A DNA stretch of 64,000 nucleotides from Cyrtodaria siliqua (Eukaryota > Mollusca > Bivalvia > Adapedonta > Hiatellidae). The stretch lies in the NCBI GenBank assembly GCA_037043455.1, contig JAWPHD010007111.1, forward strand, positions 1 through 64,000, in the 5' to 3' direction. The notes below the pieces were generated by a model. The model was not told the origin of the DNA, searched no databases, and worked only from the letters and a program-made list of their open reading frames with translations. This document shows, one piece after another, positions 1 through 10,715 of the stretch (position 1 is the stretch's first letter; every line of letters begins with the position of its first letter). Position numbers and translations under genes: made by a program.

Positions 1-130
1 TTCCTGGGAATTGCGCCCACTATACCGCTAGTTTCTTTACTACTTATAAAAGGTCTTATTTTAATCAGTTTCAAATCCAAGTTCATGGACGCTTCCAGAC
101 CCGATAGCTAATCACTTTCCAATCCAAGTC
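1..130. repeat. Left inverted arm of Polinton (partial)
   Basis: Bases 81-118 match the reverse complement of 21,636-21,676 with only about three differences, and weaker similarity continues toward base 1. The arm also holds a direct repeat, with 'ggacgctt' units near 88 and 134. Polintons carry terminal inverted repeats of some hundred bases, and the genes between these arms are Polinton genes, so I read this as one arm. The true terminus and target duplication lie left of the window. Confidence 0.6.
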
Positions 131-1390
131 CGTGGACGCTTTCAGCCAAGTGGCCAAACATATTTCAAAATCAGTGTTCTCTGGAGCGCCGAAGTACTTA
201 TCCGCCCTTTCAAAATAGTGTTAACGTGATAAAACACAATCAGACGGAACAGGGCAATCATCCTCGTCGTGGCTTTTCAAAAAAGTCTGCTAAAGTTTTA
301 TAGTCTTATACATTTTTGCAAAAGCCACGTGTTATGCTCATGCCTTTACATTAACTGTTGTACGAATTCGTTTTAAGCTGCTGTGCACATCCGTTAATGT
401 GATTAACCTGGTTTCAATTAGGTTATCTGCGCTTTCTCTCATCACGCAATCCATTTAACTTTTGTTCAATGTGCTGGCTCACTCCATAGACATCACCAGC
501 ACTCCATATCTCTACCGAAACGAAACGCAGAGATACGCCTGAAGTTTGGCAAGGTCTGTTACTAGCAAACACAATTTAGGAAAGATCTGTTTAGCAGCTG
601 TTGCTGGTAATGGAATTGCACAGACACCATCTACTAGGCGCCATGATTGCGAGACTACAACAAGTTCAATCGTGAACGCTCGGCCAATCCCATCTTTCTT
701 CGGGTCCCGCCTCGTGTGTATCACGGCGCTTCGGTATGTTCAAACTCTTGACATTCCATTAGCCGGAAGGCAACGGCACAGAAAACAGTGCACTGTTGCT
801 AGGTAAACAATATGGACGCTAGCCACACGTGTTGATGTATAATTTGCGCTGAATGTGTTTTTTTTACAATGCAGATGAAGGTTTTATCACTGCTTTCATG
901 TAAATAAACTACTGATGGATCAATCGGCTGAATAACATTGCAACATTTGGATGATAACTTTGATTTTGAATGCCCATTTGTTTTGGCGGTTCTGGCGGGA
1001 ATCTAAGGCGCGATGTCGTAACCAATATGGAAACCTGCGTTTTATATTCGAGTAATGCTGCGAAGCAGTGTACGAGATATTGCGAATGTAACAAGTTAGC
1101 AAATAACTGTCATTTTCACCAAGGTAACCGGCACTTGCAGACACATAACCAATGATACTATATACCGATCGGATTTATATACTATACCACCAGCTGCTGG
1201 ACTTTAAAAAGGGGTTTCAGATTTGCACAAACAACAACTTAATTTCATTGTTAATAATTCTAATTATCCCTGTGTTGTGATAAAATACTGTAAATTAATC
1301 ATGTTTGTAATAATAGTATTAACATTTGATTTAATGTTTGTAACAATACTCTTAAATATGAATTAAAACACTTCTTTTTAGCGCCATATT
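131..1390. other. No gene recognised
   Basis: Only short ORFs without recognisable domains or consistent codon use. It may be inner Polinton end sequence or unrelated filler. Confidence 0.5.
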
Positions 1391-1397
1391 GAAATAG

Positions 1398-1885
1398 AAC
1401 AAATGGCGGAATTTCAAAAAAAGCAATGCAAATATAGAAAACATGTTGGGGATTCTATCCAGTTTTGAAAATCGTCTCCGCAAACTTGAACATACAAAAC
1501 ATAAGGGAAGTAACTGCAAATAAATGAATGATAGACTCTCAAGGGAAGCAACCACATTACATGAAAATATGACGATATATCTATACACACGCATACACGC
1601 TAAGTGGCGAAGTGAAAGTACGCGGCGGCTAGCTAAAACCGCACACAGCATATCCATACATCGCCAGTAATAGGTAAATGAATGCATCAGACGGACGGAA
1701 ACACCGACAATTACATCGAACGTTCAATCAAAACATGTTGTTAGAACAAATGGCGGAATTTCACGTAAGGGGAGTAACTGTAAATACATAGTAGACACTC
1801 AAGGGAAGCAACTACATTACCTGAAAAGATGACAATATATATATATACTCACACATAGGCGCAGTGAAAGTACGAGGCATTGCTC
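1398..1885. repeat. Diverged direct duplication
   Basis: A block starting 'acaaatggcggaatttca' at about 1,399 recurs at about 1,746. Both copies share 'gggaagtaact', 'actctcaagggaagcaac', a TATA-rich stretch and 'gtgaaagtac'. The second copy is shorter and diverged. No coding signal. Confidence 0.7.
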
Positions 1886-2009
1886 TTTGGCTGTTGTGTT
1901 TGGAATCCTGGTATTTATCTCTTTATAATTATCTTAAACGCGCTTGTTATAGCTTGATGTGTTGAATGCCCTTGAACGTTATCCAACTACCCTCATTGTA
2001 ACCTTTCCA

Positions 2010-2680
2010 TTTAACTAGTGCAATAACATAAAAGTCTTCAGTCCAATTTTTTCAAACGTTCTTTTAACCTTGTCACCTATTTTGAACTTTGGCAAAGCTT
2101 TGTTAATTTTCATCTTTCCATACAAGTTGAAATACACTTTTCCTTTCTTCTTCTCATCACTTGCTTCAGTCGGTGTCATTTTAATACTCCGATGTTTTGA
2201 GTTATTGTAGTTACCAACCATCGCCTGTAGCACGTCTAAATATGGATTTGTTTTGTTTGCTGTGAAATATCTCCACATCCTCTCTTTTAATATTCGGTTA
2301 AACCGTTCAATTACTACAGCTTAATTACAGCTCCGAAATTAAACGTGTAACACGTTTTAATACTATTATCATCAAGAAATTGCTTAAACATCTTGTTACA
2401 AAACTCCACACCCTGGTCAACCCAGGGCAATTTACATTTTCCTCCTGTACTTATAATCTTTTGGAAAGCTTTAGTAATTTCTATACCAGTTTTATTCGGA
2501 ACTAGAATAATCCAAGCAAATTTACGAAATACATCAATAACACTGAGCAGGTATTTTACACCTTTATTATATTTTGAAAACGATTGCATATCAACTAAGT
2601 CAGCCTACCATATTTTATCAATTTCATTAACAATTACGCGGCGTTGAGTGAACTTTCTTCGTATAGGTTTAGGACGTTTA
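2010..2680 (-). pseudogene. Polinton retroviral-type integrase (broken)
   Basis: The enzyme would join element DNA to the chromosome with a DDE transposase/integrase fold. The piece 2,314-2,589 reads through a core with 'LLSVIDVF..FAW', the region of the first catalytic Asp, then 'WVDQGVEF', the second Asp. After a break, 2,015-2,278 continues with 'YNNSKHRSIKMTPTEA' and a basic 'PKFKIGDKV' segment typical of the C-terminal part of Polinton integrases. Upstream the frame stays readable to about 2,680 with 'EIDKIW' followed by a stop. The stop, a frameshift near 2,290-2,340 (where the third acidic residue would lie) and a degraded C-terminus make it inactive. It follows the PLA2-like domain directly in the same direction. 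Confidence 0.85.
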
Positions 2681-3100
2681 TCGGCCAGGTTATAAGTCCA
2701 GCTCAACGCATTTTCTTGTTTTTTAATGCTCCAAGTCCTCGTTTGTATTTAGTATTAATAACCGGCTTGACTATCAAATTCTTGGTGATTTTTTCTCCAA
2801 GTGATTTGGATTTGCTCGTTTTTAAACCGGCCAGCATGTTTTTATCGCACAGTGATTTACTACTAGGACTTTCGTCATAACAATGATCATGCTCTTTGCA
2901 AATAGCATCTAATTCATTTATTTGCTGGTTCTCCACTGTCAAGCGGATTACCCGGACCACAATATTTATAACCAGGCAGTGTTAGTCTCTTTTTGGGCAA
3001 CACAGGGAGTAAAGCTTTATGAATATCAATACTGCCGCCTTGTGTACTTTTAACAAAATTATGTTTTAGTACTACCACAAGATGCGCAAGTTGCTTTTAA
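2680..3100 (-). pseudogene. PLA2-like domain of Polinton, upstream of integrase
   Basis: Minus-strand reading from about 3,050 gives the phospholipase A2-like calcium-loop signature 'YCGPGNPL' and then, after a frameshift near 2,905-2,915, the catalytic-helix signature 'CKEHDHCYDE' with the His-Asp pair. A CxxC pair upstream suggests a small zinc-binding segment. Similar domains occur in Polinton and parvovirus capsid proteins, where they act on membranes during entry; the role here is inferred. There is no recognisable stop between this domain and the integrase lead-in at 2,640-2,720, so the two may once have been one ORF. Confidence 0.75.
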
Positions 3101-3374
3101 AATTCTTCTACCATTTTTTTGCTAGAATATACTGAGGATCGACATTGTCCTTAATTATATTTTCTTTAACACAGTAACTCATCTATAACATCTGATTAGA
3201 TACAATATGATATAAGGATGTTTTCATTTTCTATGGGTTTGTAAGGTTTTAGTATTTTATAAAGAATATCAAACGCAATGTTTCTTTTTTGTAACTTTTT
3301 AATAATAAAACAAGCAAAAATACGCACATAGAAAACTTGTTTTATTTTGATACTGAATAGTGTTGTATTTTATG

Positions 3375-3870
3375 TTAGGTATGTACACCCAAGAGATATG
3401 AAAACGCAACACGGGAATTTCCGCTATATATTGTATGTACAATATGCTGCTTTTAATCGAATGGTACATGACTACGTAAGACCTTTCCTTTTGGAAAAAA
3501 TACTAAAACAACAAATAATACAGCAAATAGTATTCCTTCAAAGTTTCATTATTGACAGAGTACGCGTTTGGCGCAATCATGTGAGCAAACTTAGGATGCA
3601 ACATTTTGCAAACTATTTACCTTAAATACAGTACTGGACTAGCTCAGTTTTTCAAAGAGCAACTTCAACATTTATGAAGTTCTTGTTACAAGGTGTAGTG
3701 TGATTAAAACGTCTACATCATCACAGTTGTGTCCTTTCTCTAATTAACTGCAACTTTTTTTTTACAAAACATCTTGGGGTTTCTTTGGAATATTATGTGC
3801 AATTAAGTGTGCAGTATATACAATATATAGCGGAAATTCCCGTGTTGCTTTTTCATATCTCTTGAGTGTA
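3375..3870 (-). mobile_element. MITE-1, copy 1
   Basis: The ends are inverted repeats of about 45 bp: 'gagatatgaaaa.gcaacac' followed by 'gggaatttccgctatatatt' at the left, and its reverse complement at 3,820-3,868. The interior has no coding capacity. The same element occurs twice in tandem, in the opposite orientation, at 49.0-50.2 kb. It has no transposase, so it is presumably mobilised in trans. It sits inside the Polinton, between the PLA2-like region and the minor virion gene. Confidence 0.8.
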
Positions 3871-4199
3871 CGTTAAAACTTCTTTTGATGGACTTAAGCC
3901 AAACGGATCAAAATAATACTCATTACAGTAGCAAGTCCAGTGTGTACCAGATCCAGTATAATCATCAAGATAGAATATTACCATATTCTTGTTTATTTTG
4001 TTTTTTCGGTAATTTGTTCTTGCTAAACACTCCCCTGAAGTTGTGTATACCTAATTACTTAACCCACTTTATTATGTCTAATATAGATATAAAAATCGAA
4101 CACGAAAAGCAGCAACATAAGTTAGAGATAGGCTCATTTTTGAAAAAAAATCACTTTCTTTTACGAATGGGATACTTCTATATGGTCTACTTGTAAACC

Positions 4200-4665
4200 A
4201 TATCCACGATCAACTCTCAGGCCTTTGCCTACTCTCAGTCCTTTCCCCTTTCTACCAACTTGCAAACCTTTTCCCGTCAAGCCACTAATAAGAGATCCAA
4301 TTAAAGGAATTCCTAACGACTCAAGCAGTCCAAGATATCCTCCGTCTTATTGTTGTTGCCTTGTAAGTTTAATAGGGCAGCAACCTTTCGACTTTTTAAT
4401 ATATTTTCTTTGTGAGGATGTTAGCACACTTGATTCAAGTAGTGCTTGTTTTTTATCACTAGGGATAATTACCATTCCATTTCCGAATAGTTTGTCGATT
4501 CCAGTATTTGCCAATCCACTAAGTGCACATGTTGCTAGTGGCGCTTATAGCTTTGGAGCGAGTATAGCAACTGTTGGTAATATTGTTTTAGTCAACAAAC
4601 CAACTAATGCTCCCAAAAAGCCTCAATTTTTCGACTGAGATCTCATTTGCGATTTTGATATATAC
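4200..4665 (-). pseudogene. Polinton minor virion protein (hydrophobic, pVI/pX-like)
   Basis: Minus-strand translation gives a hydrophobic, Gly/Leu-rich segment ('ATCALSGLANTGIDKLFGNG'), a Lys-rich middle ('SSQRKYIKKSKG') and a second hydrophobic segment ('LGIPLIGSLISGLTGKGLQV') ending in basic repeats 'GRKGKGLRVGKGLRV'. I recall this layout from small membrane-active virion proteins of Polintons, comparable to adenovirus pVI/pX, but could not check by search. At least three in-frame stops break it. The long plus-strand ORF over the same bases looks like a shadow, because the minus frame has the family-like repeats. Confidence 0.6.
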
Positions 4666-5209
4666 ATTGATGTTTACATCTTAGTTAACCGATAAAATTA
4701 CCTGGAATTCGTTGAGATATCTTGTTTACAAAGTTATTCCGCGTTTTATGTAGAAATTTCACAATCATGTTTATTTTATCACGACTAACCCGCCAGGAGG
4801 CGCTTTATATCGACTACGTCACAGGAGGGCGTGAGCGTTAAAATTGCAAACAAGAAGGCTGAAACGTTTTGTGTCGGAGGTTTATCATATTGCGGAGACT
4901 GATTTCTTCTACTCACCACGGGTAACTTATGTATTAAGTATCTTTACTGCTTCGATATTAATAAATTTATTTGACTGTATAAAATGGTAACATTATCATA
5001 ACTTTCTTTCAACTGTATTGAGATTTCTGTGGAATTATGCCGATATCTGCCAGCATCATTCTGAGATTCTCGACTCCGCAGCATTTTGGCTGAATTCTTC
5101 GAGCCGCGGGTTTTTGAACTTTGGCACTATATAAGCTTCGATTTTGTCAGCTCAAAAGAGAACTATTGGGTCAGTAAAACTGGGTAGTCTATATTTTGGG
5201 TATATGTTC
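4666..5209. other. No gene recognised
   Basis: Spacer between the minor virion gene and the 5' LTR. No ORF of note and no clear repeat. Confidence 0.5.
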
Positions 5210-5479
5210 TGTGGATTTGGGCTAAATTATAAATAGAATCATTTGAGATATTGTTATGAATTTTACCAGTTGCATGAAAAGGAAATTAGAAATTATGTTT
5301 GTCTTTATGAAAAGATATTCACAATATTCTAGGAATCAAATTATGTTCAGCTAGAAATGTTTATAGATCTATATGATAAATAAATTACCATTACGATTAA
5401 ACTATACAAATTGGATTCGGTTGTTATTTTTATCTCTGTGGTTAAACCGCCTCCGAAAAACATGAAATTCGCCACAACA
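5210..5479 (+). repeat. 5' LTR
   Basis: Starts 'tgtgg' and ends 'cacaaca'. From 'ataaatagaatcatttgag' onward it matches 10,731-10,980 with scattered substitutions and small indels. The end reads 'gtggttaaaccgcctccg' in both copies. The differences point to an insertion that is not recent. Confidence 0.85.
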
Positions 5480-5484
5480 TGTTT

Positions 5485-5498
5485 TGGTGGCAGCAGAA
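5485..5498 (+). promoter_or_regulatory. Candidate primer binding site
   Basis: 'tggtggcagcagaa' begins five bases after the 5' LTR. TGG complements the CCA end of a tRNA. Position and start fit a tRNA-primed LTR element; I did not identify the tRNA. Confidence 0.6.
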
Positions 5499-5626
5499 AT
5501 TTAATATATCACGCAACCATTTAATTAAACTAGAACTTGGATGATTATTCATCTGTGGGAAATGAAATAAATTTAAACACTGTTTTTCATTTTTTTATTT
5601 TTTTTATTTTCAATATTTGAAACAAT

Positions 5627-6262
5627 ATGGAAAGAGAAAGGGTCTTGACACGGCATAGAGCTCGTGAAGAAAAATGACAATTTGCAAATGGAACAGAAAC
5701 GACAAATGCAAATACAAAAAGACTTAGTAATATCAAGAAATGCAGAATGCAATGATAAAAGTGCAAAATGCAATGATGAACATAATTATACAATTTGTAA
5801 TGAGCAACATGTTGCTGGAACAAGTTCATTTTTGCAAATGAATATGGGTGATGTGGTAAATCATAAAACGGTGCAATAAAATCAGACAAATGCACAAAAC
5901 AAAGATATGAGCCGGACTATATCAAACATTGAAGCAAATGTGAACAGCTTAGAAAGCTCTTTGATAAGCGCTACTCAAGAATGATCTAATGCTATCAAGA
6001 ATCTAAACATAAAGGGCAATAGAAAAAGGTCAAAACAAAGGCCAAATGGCCATACAAATAGCCAGAGAATAAGAATTGATAGCGATAGTAAGAGTGAATA
6101 TGATTCCGAAAATATCCTATCAAGTTCATCTAATCCTGTAACAAGGAGAAACAAAATCAGCCCTAAGATACCCCCTTTAATGGTAAAGAATCCTGGAAAG
6201 TATGGTTTAACAGATTTGAAGATGTTGCAAATAGCCAAAATTGGACCTCTGAGGAGAAATTG
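5627..6262 (+). pseudogene. gag fragment (N-terminal, broken)
   Basis: Begins at ATG 5,627. The protein is hydrophilic, Gln/Lys-rich and likely coiled-coil ('LQMEQKRQMQIQKDLV'), then Ser/Asp-rich ('IDSDSKSEYDSE'). It ends in the gag-like motif 'WKVWFNRFEDVANSQNW' at about 6,196-6,246. Several stops and frame changes occur. The capsid part that should follow is replaced at about 6,262 by the zinc-finger segment, so no complete capsid or zinc knuckle can be made. Confidence 0.7.
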
Positions 6263-6790
6263 TATGAATGCCAAAGGAGTACGTCTGACAAGTATCGAGG
6301 AGAAAGATCAAAAGTCATGTTACATGTCTACAGGAAGCATACGGCCCTGGACAGTGTGCCTTTTTATTTTCCATTTGTAGGTTTGTGACGACATCACAGT
6401 CAGATCTGGAACGACTTGTTGTTAGAAACAATTACGCTCCACATAGGGCTACAGTGGAAGCTATGTTGGCAAATGGTGAGGAGGTAAATAAGCATGGTAG
6501 CCTCCGTCAGAATCTGAAACATTATATTCCTGGAGAGCTTGATATGAAACGGTTAAACAAAGGAGAGTGCGAAGATAGCTTTCTGAACAGGAACAAAATA
6601 ATCAGTGGTGAAAGTTGACATACTTAAAAGTGCGATGGAAGAAGCTGAAATTCAGACAACATCCTTAACATCAGAAAAAACTGAGAACATATTGAATGAA
6701 ATGTTGGAAGGGCATCGATTGTCAACATTTTCTTTTCATGAGTCGCCTTTTGCAACACCGAAACGGAGAGTGTATGAATGCCAAAGGTGT
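6263..6790 (+). pseudogene. Captured C2H2-like zinc-finger segment, copy 1 (in gag)
   Basis: Near-identical at the DNA level to 8,805-9,475. The first finger starts 'YECQR' but its second Cys reads Ser ('YECQRSTSD'). The second finger has lost both cysteines: copy 2 has 'FYCSICKF' where this copy reads 'FYFPFVGL', with a stop following. After the stop the match continues in another frame ('KHYIPGELDMKRL', then 'DILKSAMEEAEIQTTSL'). At 6,771 the start of the module recurs ('VYECQRCTSD') before the frame runs into protease-linked sequence. Its position inside gag implies capture or recombination within the element. Confidence 0.75.
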
Positions 6791-7310
6791 ACGTCTGACA
6801 AAAATCAAGGACAACCCCAAAGTAATGTTAGATATCAGAACAAACTAAACGAGACTGACTCCAGCGGCCAAAAGAAAGTCCAAAATAGCAATTGCCAATT
6901 AGATACAAAATCTTTTAACCCAATTAGAAGAGGTTTTTCAATGTCAGAAAGTATTTATATATCAGGAACTGTACAGTGGATACATGTCAATTATGTTTTG
7001 GATACGGGATCAGAAAAACAGTACTTTCTGAGAAAATTTATAACAAGATAAGAGAATCAGAAAAGCCAAATTTGTATAAAAAGGGCAAACTATCACATGC
7101 TGGCGGGGAATCAAAGATTTTGAAAAATGAGAGGTTGATCTTAAAATAGACAATTACAGAATCAAAAGCGAAGTCATAGTAGCTGATATTAGACATGATG
7201 TTCTGTTAGGAATGGACATTTTGAAAGGCAAACATGGTCAACCAGCTGATATTATACTCAGTCAAGGTAAAATTGTCCATTATCATACTCTTTTTTAGAA
7301 GGGGTAGAAA
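6791..7310 (+). pseudogene. Retropepsin-type protease region
   Basis: The frame ending at 7,051 contains 'NYVLDTGSEKQYF', the catalytic D-T-G/S motif of gypsy-type aspartic proteases. After a frameshift, 'EVIVADIRHDVLLGMDIL' (about 7,170-7,220) matches the second conserved strand of the fold, with the LLG-D element. The enzyme would process the Gag-Pol polyprotein. Stops and frameshifts inactivate it. Confidence 0.8.
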
Positions 7311-7945
7311 TCAAATGTCACCATTACACAGATGCAAAAGTAAGAAAGGTCACTGCAGCTTACCAGTACGTCATTCAAGGTCACACTGAGCAAATTATTG
7401 ATGCAGATGTTGAAAGATGCGAAATGGATGATATTCGAGACTACGCTAATATAATGTAATTGAGGCGTCCGATAGGTTTAAGGAGAAATACCCAGTTATG
7501 ATCGCTTCAAGCTTAGCACATATAAATAGCTCAACCACAGTCAAGGTCAGAATAATAATTCCATTCCCAAATGATGTTTAAATAAATCAGGACACTGTTC
7601 TTGAATTTCTGACAGCTGAATTTATTAATATCAAAGCAGTAAAGATACTTGATCAAGAAAATGTCAATGAAGAAAACATATTTGCAGTACGAAGGCTGCC
7701 ATTCGAACACAATTCTGAAAGTGCAATTCTGAGAAATATTAGGCAAAATGTAAAAGGCTCAGAACACATTGCAAGTTAAAGTCTTAAAATGATCAAATTC
7801 CCGACAACTTGAAATCTCTATACCACTTGAAATCTCTATATAAAGGTTCAGTGGAGGGTAAAAATCAGGTTCAAAAACAAAAACTAGCTGAAATACTTAT
7901 AGAATACAATGATGTTTTCTCAAAAGATGACAATTATCTAGGTAT
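7311..7945 (+). pseudogene. Pol linker between protease and RT
   Basis: Readable in pieces: 'KVTAAYQYVIQGHTEQII', 'FKEKYPVMIASSLAHINSST', 'VFSKDDNYLG'. The last resembles the 'DVFAKDDxDLG' lead-in found just before the RT palm in invertebrate gypsy elements. The reading is broken by several stops. The RT that should follow is absent. Confidence 0.7.
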
Positions 7946-7968
7946 GACATACTTCACAGAATTATGAG

Positions 7969-8290
7969 TAGTGTCTTCTTATGGCGAATATGTCATGAAA
8001 TTACAAGAAAAAATGCAAAAATCACATGACATATGTAGAGCAAAACGCCAAAAGGATATGAGTGAATCTAGTAAATCATTTAATCAATACAAAGCTGGTG
8101 ATGTAGTATGTTATCTCAATATAAAGAGTAAAGAAGCAGTATGCGCAAAATTAGTAGTGCCCTATACAGGAACATTTCTTGTCCAAAAGAAAATTAGTGA
8201 CCAAAATTTTCAAAATCTATGTCAGATGTTAAAGTAGTACATCATGATATGCTAAAACCTTATAAAGGGTCAGCACCACAAAAATGAGTT
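7969..8290 (+). pseudogene. Integrase C-terminal tail
   Basis: An open stretch to 8,237 carries 'EYVMKLQEKMQKSHDICR', 'FNQYKAGDVVCYLN' and 'AKLVVPYTGTFLVQKKI', typical of the end of gypsy integrases (linker plus SH3-like domain). 'HHDMLKPYKG' follows after a shift. It joins directly to the pre-RT linker, so about 2 kb of RT, RNaseH and integrase core is deleted at about 7,940-7,970. Confidence 0.8.
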
Positions 8291-8721
8291 TTGAATAAAT
8301 CATTAAAATCCCCACAGATGGATATGAAGGCTTAAAATGCAAAATTGTTGCATTTGATGAAAGTATAATTTAGATGCACACTAATTAATATTGAATGTGA
8401 ACATATTCATATTGAGTGTTGTGTAATAATACTGTACAGAACATATTTATTATATGGAACTGTTCATACATATTAAATACAGTTATAATTTCGAATATAT
8501 GTTTGAGATTTTAAATGAGTAGATGTATGCATGTGTATTAAACATAATACAATATAAATATAATGTTTAAACTATACATAAAGCATGCACAGCTTATATA
8601 ATAAATATGAACTAATAAAAAATCAAGAGAAAGCATAACTTGAGTAATACAGATTTGAAATATAAATTAAGTAAATAGCATATGTCAGATACACGATTCA
8701 CCTATATTTCACTCTATTTGC
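8291..8721. other. Intergenic/intron-like AT-rich stretch in LTR element
   Basis: AT-rich, no ORF. It ends in a pyrimidine tract and 'tttgcag' that could be a splice acceptor for the following ORF. Confidence 0.5.
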
Positions 8722-9870
8722 AGAACGTCAGTGATGTTCCCTAACACTAGACCAATTAATATGATGAACGAGGCATACCTTAGGTTCGTGAACAATAGAA
8801 GAAGAGTGTATGAATGCCAAAGGTGTACGTCTGACATGTATCGAGGAGAATTATTCAAAGTCATGTTACATGTCTACAGGAAGCATACGGCCCTGGACAG
8901 TGTGCCTTTTTATTGTTCCATTTGTAAGTTTGTGACGACATCACAGTCAAATTTGGAACGACATGTTGTAAGAAACAATTACGCTCCACATAGGGCTACA
9001 ATGAAAAGAAATATAAAAAGATCGGACAGGGAAAGTAGCATTCATGGAGGACAGTCAACCACAAAACACAGAAACAAACACGCAAACAGACAAACAAGAA
9101 GGCAAAAAAGCAATAATAAATGCAAACGACATCACAAAAGCAAAAGAGTTGACAAGCTATGTTGGCAAATGGTGAGGAGGTAAATGAGCATGGTAACCTC
9201 CTCCAGAATCTGAAACATTATATTCCTGGAGAGCTAGATATGAAACGGTTAGCAAAAGGAGAGAGCGAAGATAGCTTTCTGAACGGGAAAAAACAATCAG
9301 TGGTGAAAGTTGACATACTTAAAAGTGCGATGGAAGAAGCTGAAATTCAGACAACATCCTTAACACCAAACAAAACTGTGAACATGTTAAATGAAATGCT
9401 GGTAGGGCATCGATTGTCACCATTTTCTTTTCATGAGTCGCCTTTTACAACACCCAAACGGAGAGCCCCGGTCAAGATACCTGTGGTATATAAATCACCA
9501 ACTTTAGTCTCGTCCTATGGCAGCTCGTCATGTAGCTCATCAACGTCATCCTCCTCTTCGCATGAAGATGAGATGAAAGAGGAGATACAGCATTTAAGAA
9601 ATGTAATTAAAACAATGGGACTTGCTTTATGACAACTGATTCATGAAATTAAAGTACTTACTAACAAAATTGGAGAAAATCAGTCAAAACAGCTGGCTCA
9701 GCTGGCTCAGCCAAGTACACCATATTACCATGACACCAAAAATAACTTCAAAATTACAAGTAAAACAGACCAGTTCCCTACTACAGCAATTACCAGGTGC
9801 CACGCCAGATGCCACATCAGAAGCCACACCAAAAGCCACGCCAGAACACTCATATTAGATTCTAGAAATG
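8722..9870 (+). pseudogene. Zinc-finger/coiled-coil ORF, copy 2 (env position)
   Basis: Opens after a likely splice acceptor ('ctatttgcag' ending 8,721); the first ATG is at 8,731. Fingers 'YECQRCTSDMYRGE' and 'FYCSICKFVTTSQSNLERH' look C2H2-like. Then come 'KHYIPGELDMKRL', a Ser-rich segment (about 9,510-9,570), an acidic 'HEDEMKEEIQHLRNVI' helix that could form a coiled coil and, after a TGA at 9,630, a Gln/Leu-rich tail readable to about 9,770. A 150-bp insert at 9,008-9,160 splits it. Zinc fingers imply nucleic-acid binding; a role in the element is unknown. The env position suggests an accessory gene picked up by the retroelement. Confidence 0.65.
9005..9161 (-). mobile_element. Penelope-tail fragment inserted in zinc-finger ORF
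   Basis: Compared with the copy at 6,455, extra sequence lies between 'gggctaca' and 'agctatgttggc'. The insert ('atcggacagggaaagtagca' and following) is the reverse complement of the 3' tail seen at 49,270-49,410 and 57,060-57,180. It destroys the ORF. Confidence 0.75.
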
Positions 9871-10350
9871 TAGTTATAACAGTAGAAATTTGTGTTAGAC
9901 CTTTTAATTTTTTTTGTTTGTTAAATTGTAATATTAAGAGTTAGGATTATAATAGATAAGCAGATATTCTTTTATTTTATACTAAATTTGTTAACAAATA
10001 TTAATTAATTAAAACATAATAAACTTTAATTTTACAATCTACAAGTAATGCATTTCACAAAGTATATTCCATATTGCTAGTTCTATTTAATATGTAGAAC
10101 CTTAATCACTTGATCATCACTAGTTTCTAAACTTATAATGTTTAAGGTAACTTCTAAAGTTGTGTTATGCTTTAAGATACTGTTTAAGCTTTCATGTAAA
10201 TTTGTACCTGAGCATATGTTATTGTTACTGAGTATATACGTAGTTTTTCGTTATATATTAAAATATAAGGTTATTTGAGGTAATACGTATGATGTTCATG
10301 TAGTTGAGGCATGATAATGTTTTGACTGTTTATTGTCATATTTATTGTCA
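9871..10350. other. LTR-element 3' non-coding region
   Basis: AT-rich, no ORF and no recognised repeat, up to the SINE body. Confidence 0.5.
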
Positions 10351-10351
10351 T

Positions 10352-10515
10352 ATGCTATCCAGCTGGCTTGCGGAACGTCGGTGGTTCTACCCAGGTGCCC
10401 GCCCGTGCACGAAAATTGCCCAGAGGGGCACTTGGGGTCTTCCTCCACCAATGGAAGCTGGAAAGTCGCCATATGACCTTAGCTGTTGGTGCGACTATAA
10501 CATCCAATTCAATCA
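10352..10515 (+). mobile_element. SINE body without tRNA head (Meta-domain-like)
   Basis: 'ccagctggcttgcggaacgt', 'acccaggtgcccgc', 'aaaattgcccagaggggcac', 'aagctggaaagtcgccatat' and 'ggtgcgactataa' match the minus strand at 43,700-43,860. That copy also has a tRNA-like head; this one lacks it, as in 5' truncation. The middle resembles the Meta domain I recall from bivalve SINEs; this was not checked by search. Confidence 0.75.
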
Positions 10516-10700
10516 ATTATTGTCATATAGTTGATATAATATGCAAAATAGACATTTATATTAACATGAATTGTTGTATATTGTTGAACTTAGAGTTAAG
10601 ATTATTTCTGAATATGTGCATTAACTCGGACTACTTACTTCTGTGAGTTTAAAGAGATGTTGATTTATAAAAGTTTGCTTTTGTGAGAACATAAAATAGT

Positions 10701-10712
10701 TTAAGGGGAAGG
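10701..10712 (+). promoter_or_regulatory. Candidate polypurine tract
   Basis: 'ttaaggggaagg' lies a few bases before the 'tgtgaa' start of the 3' LTR, where plus-strand DNA synthesis would be primed. Confidence 0.6.
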
Positions 10713-10715
10713 TAA

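Noticed and set aside
4225..4638. 137-codon plus-strand ORF
   Set aside because: The minus strand over the same bases carries the Gly/Leu-rich Polinton virion protein pattern, so the plus ORF is a shadow.
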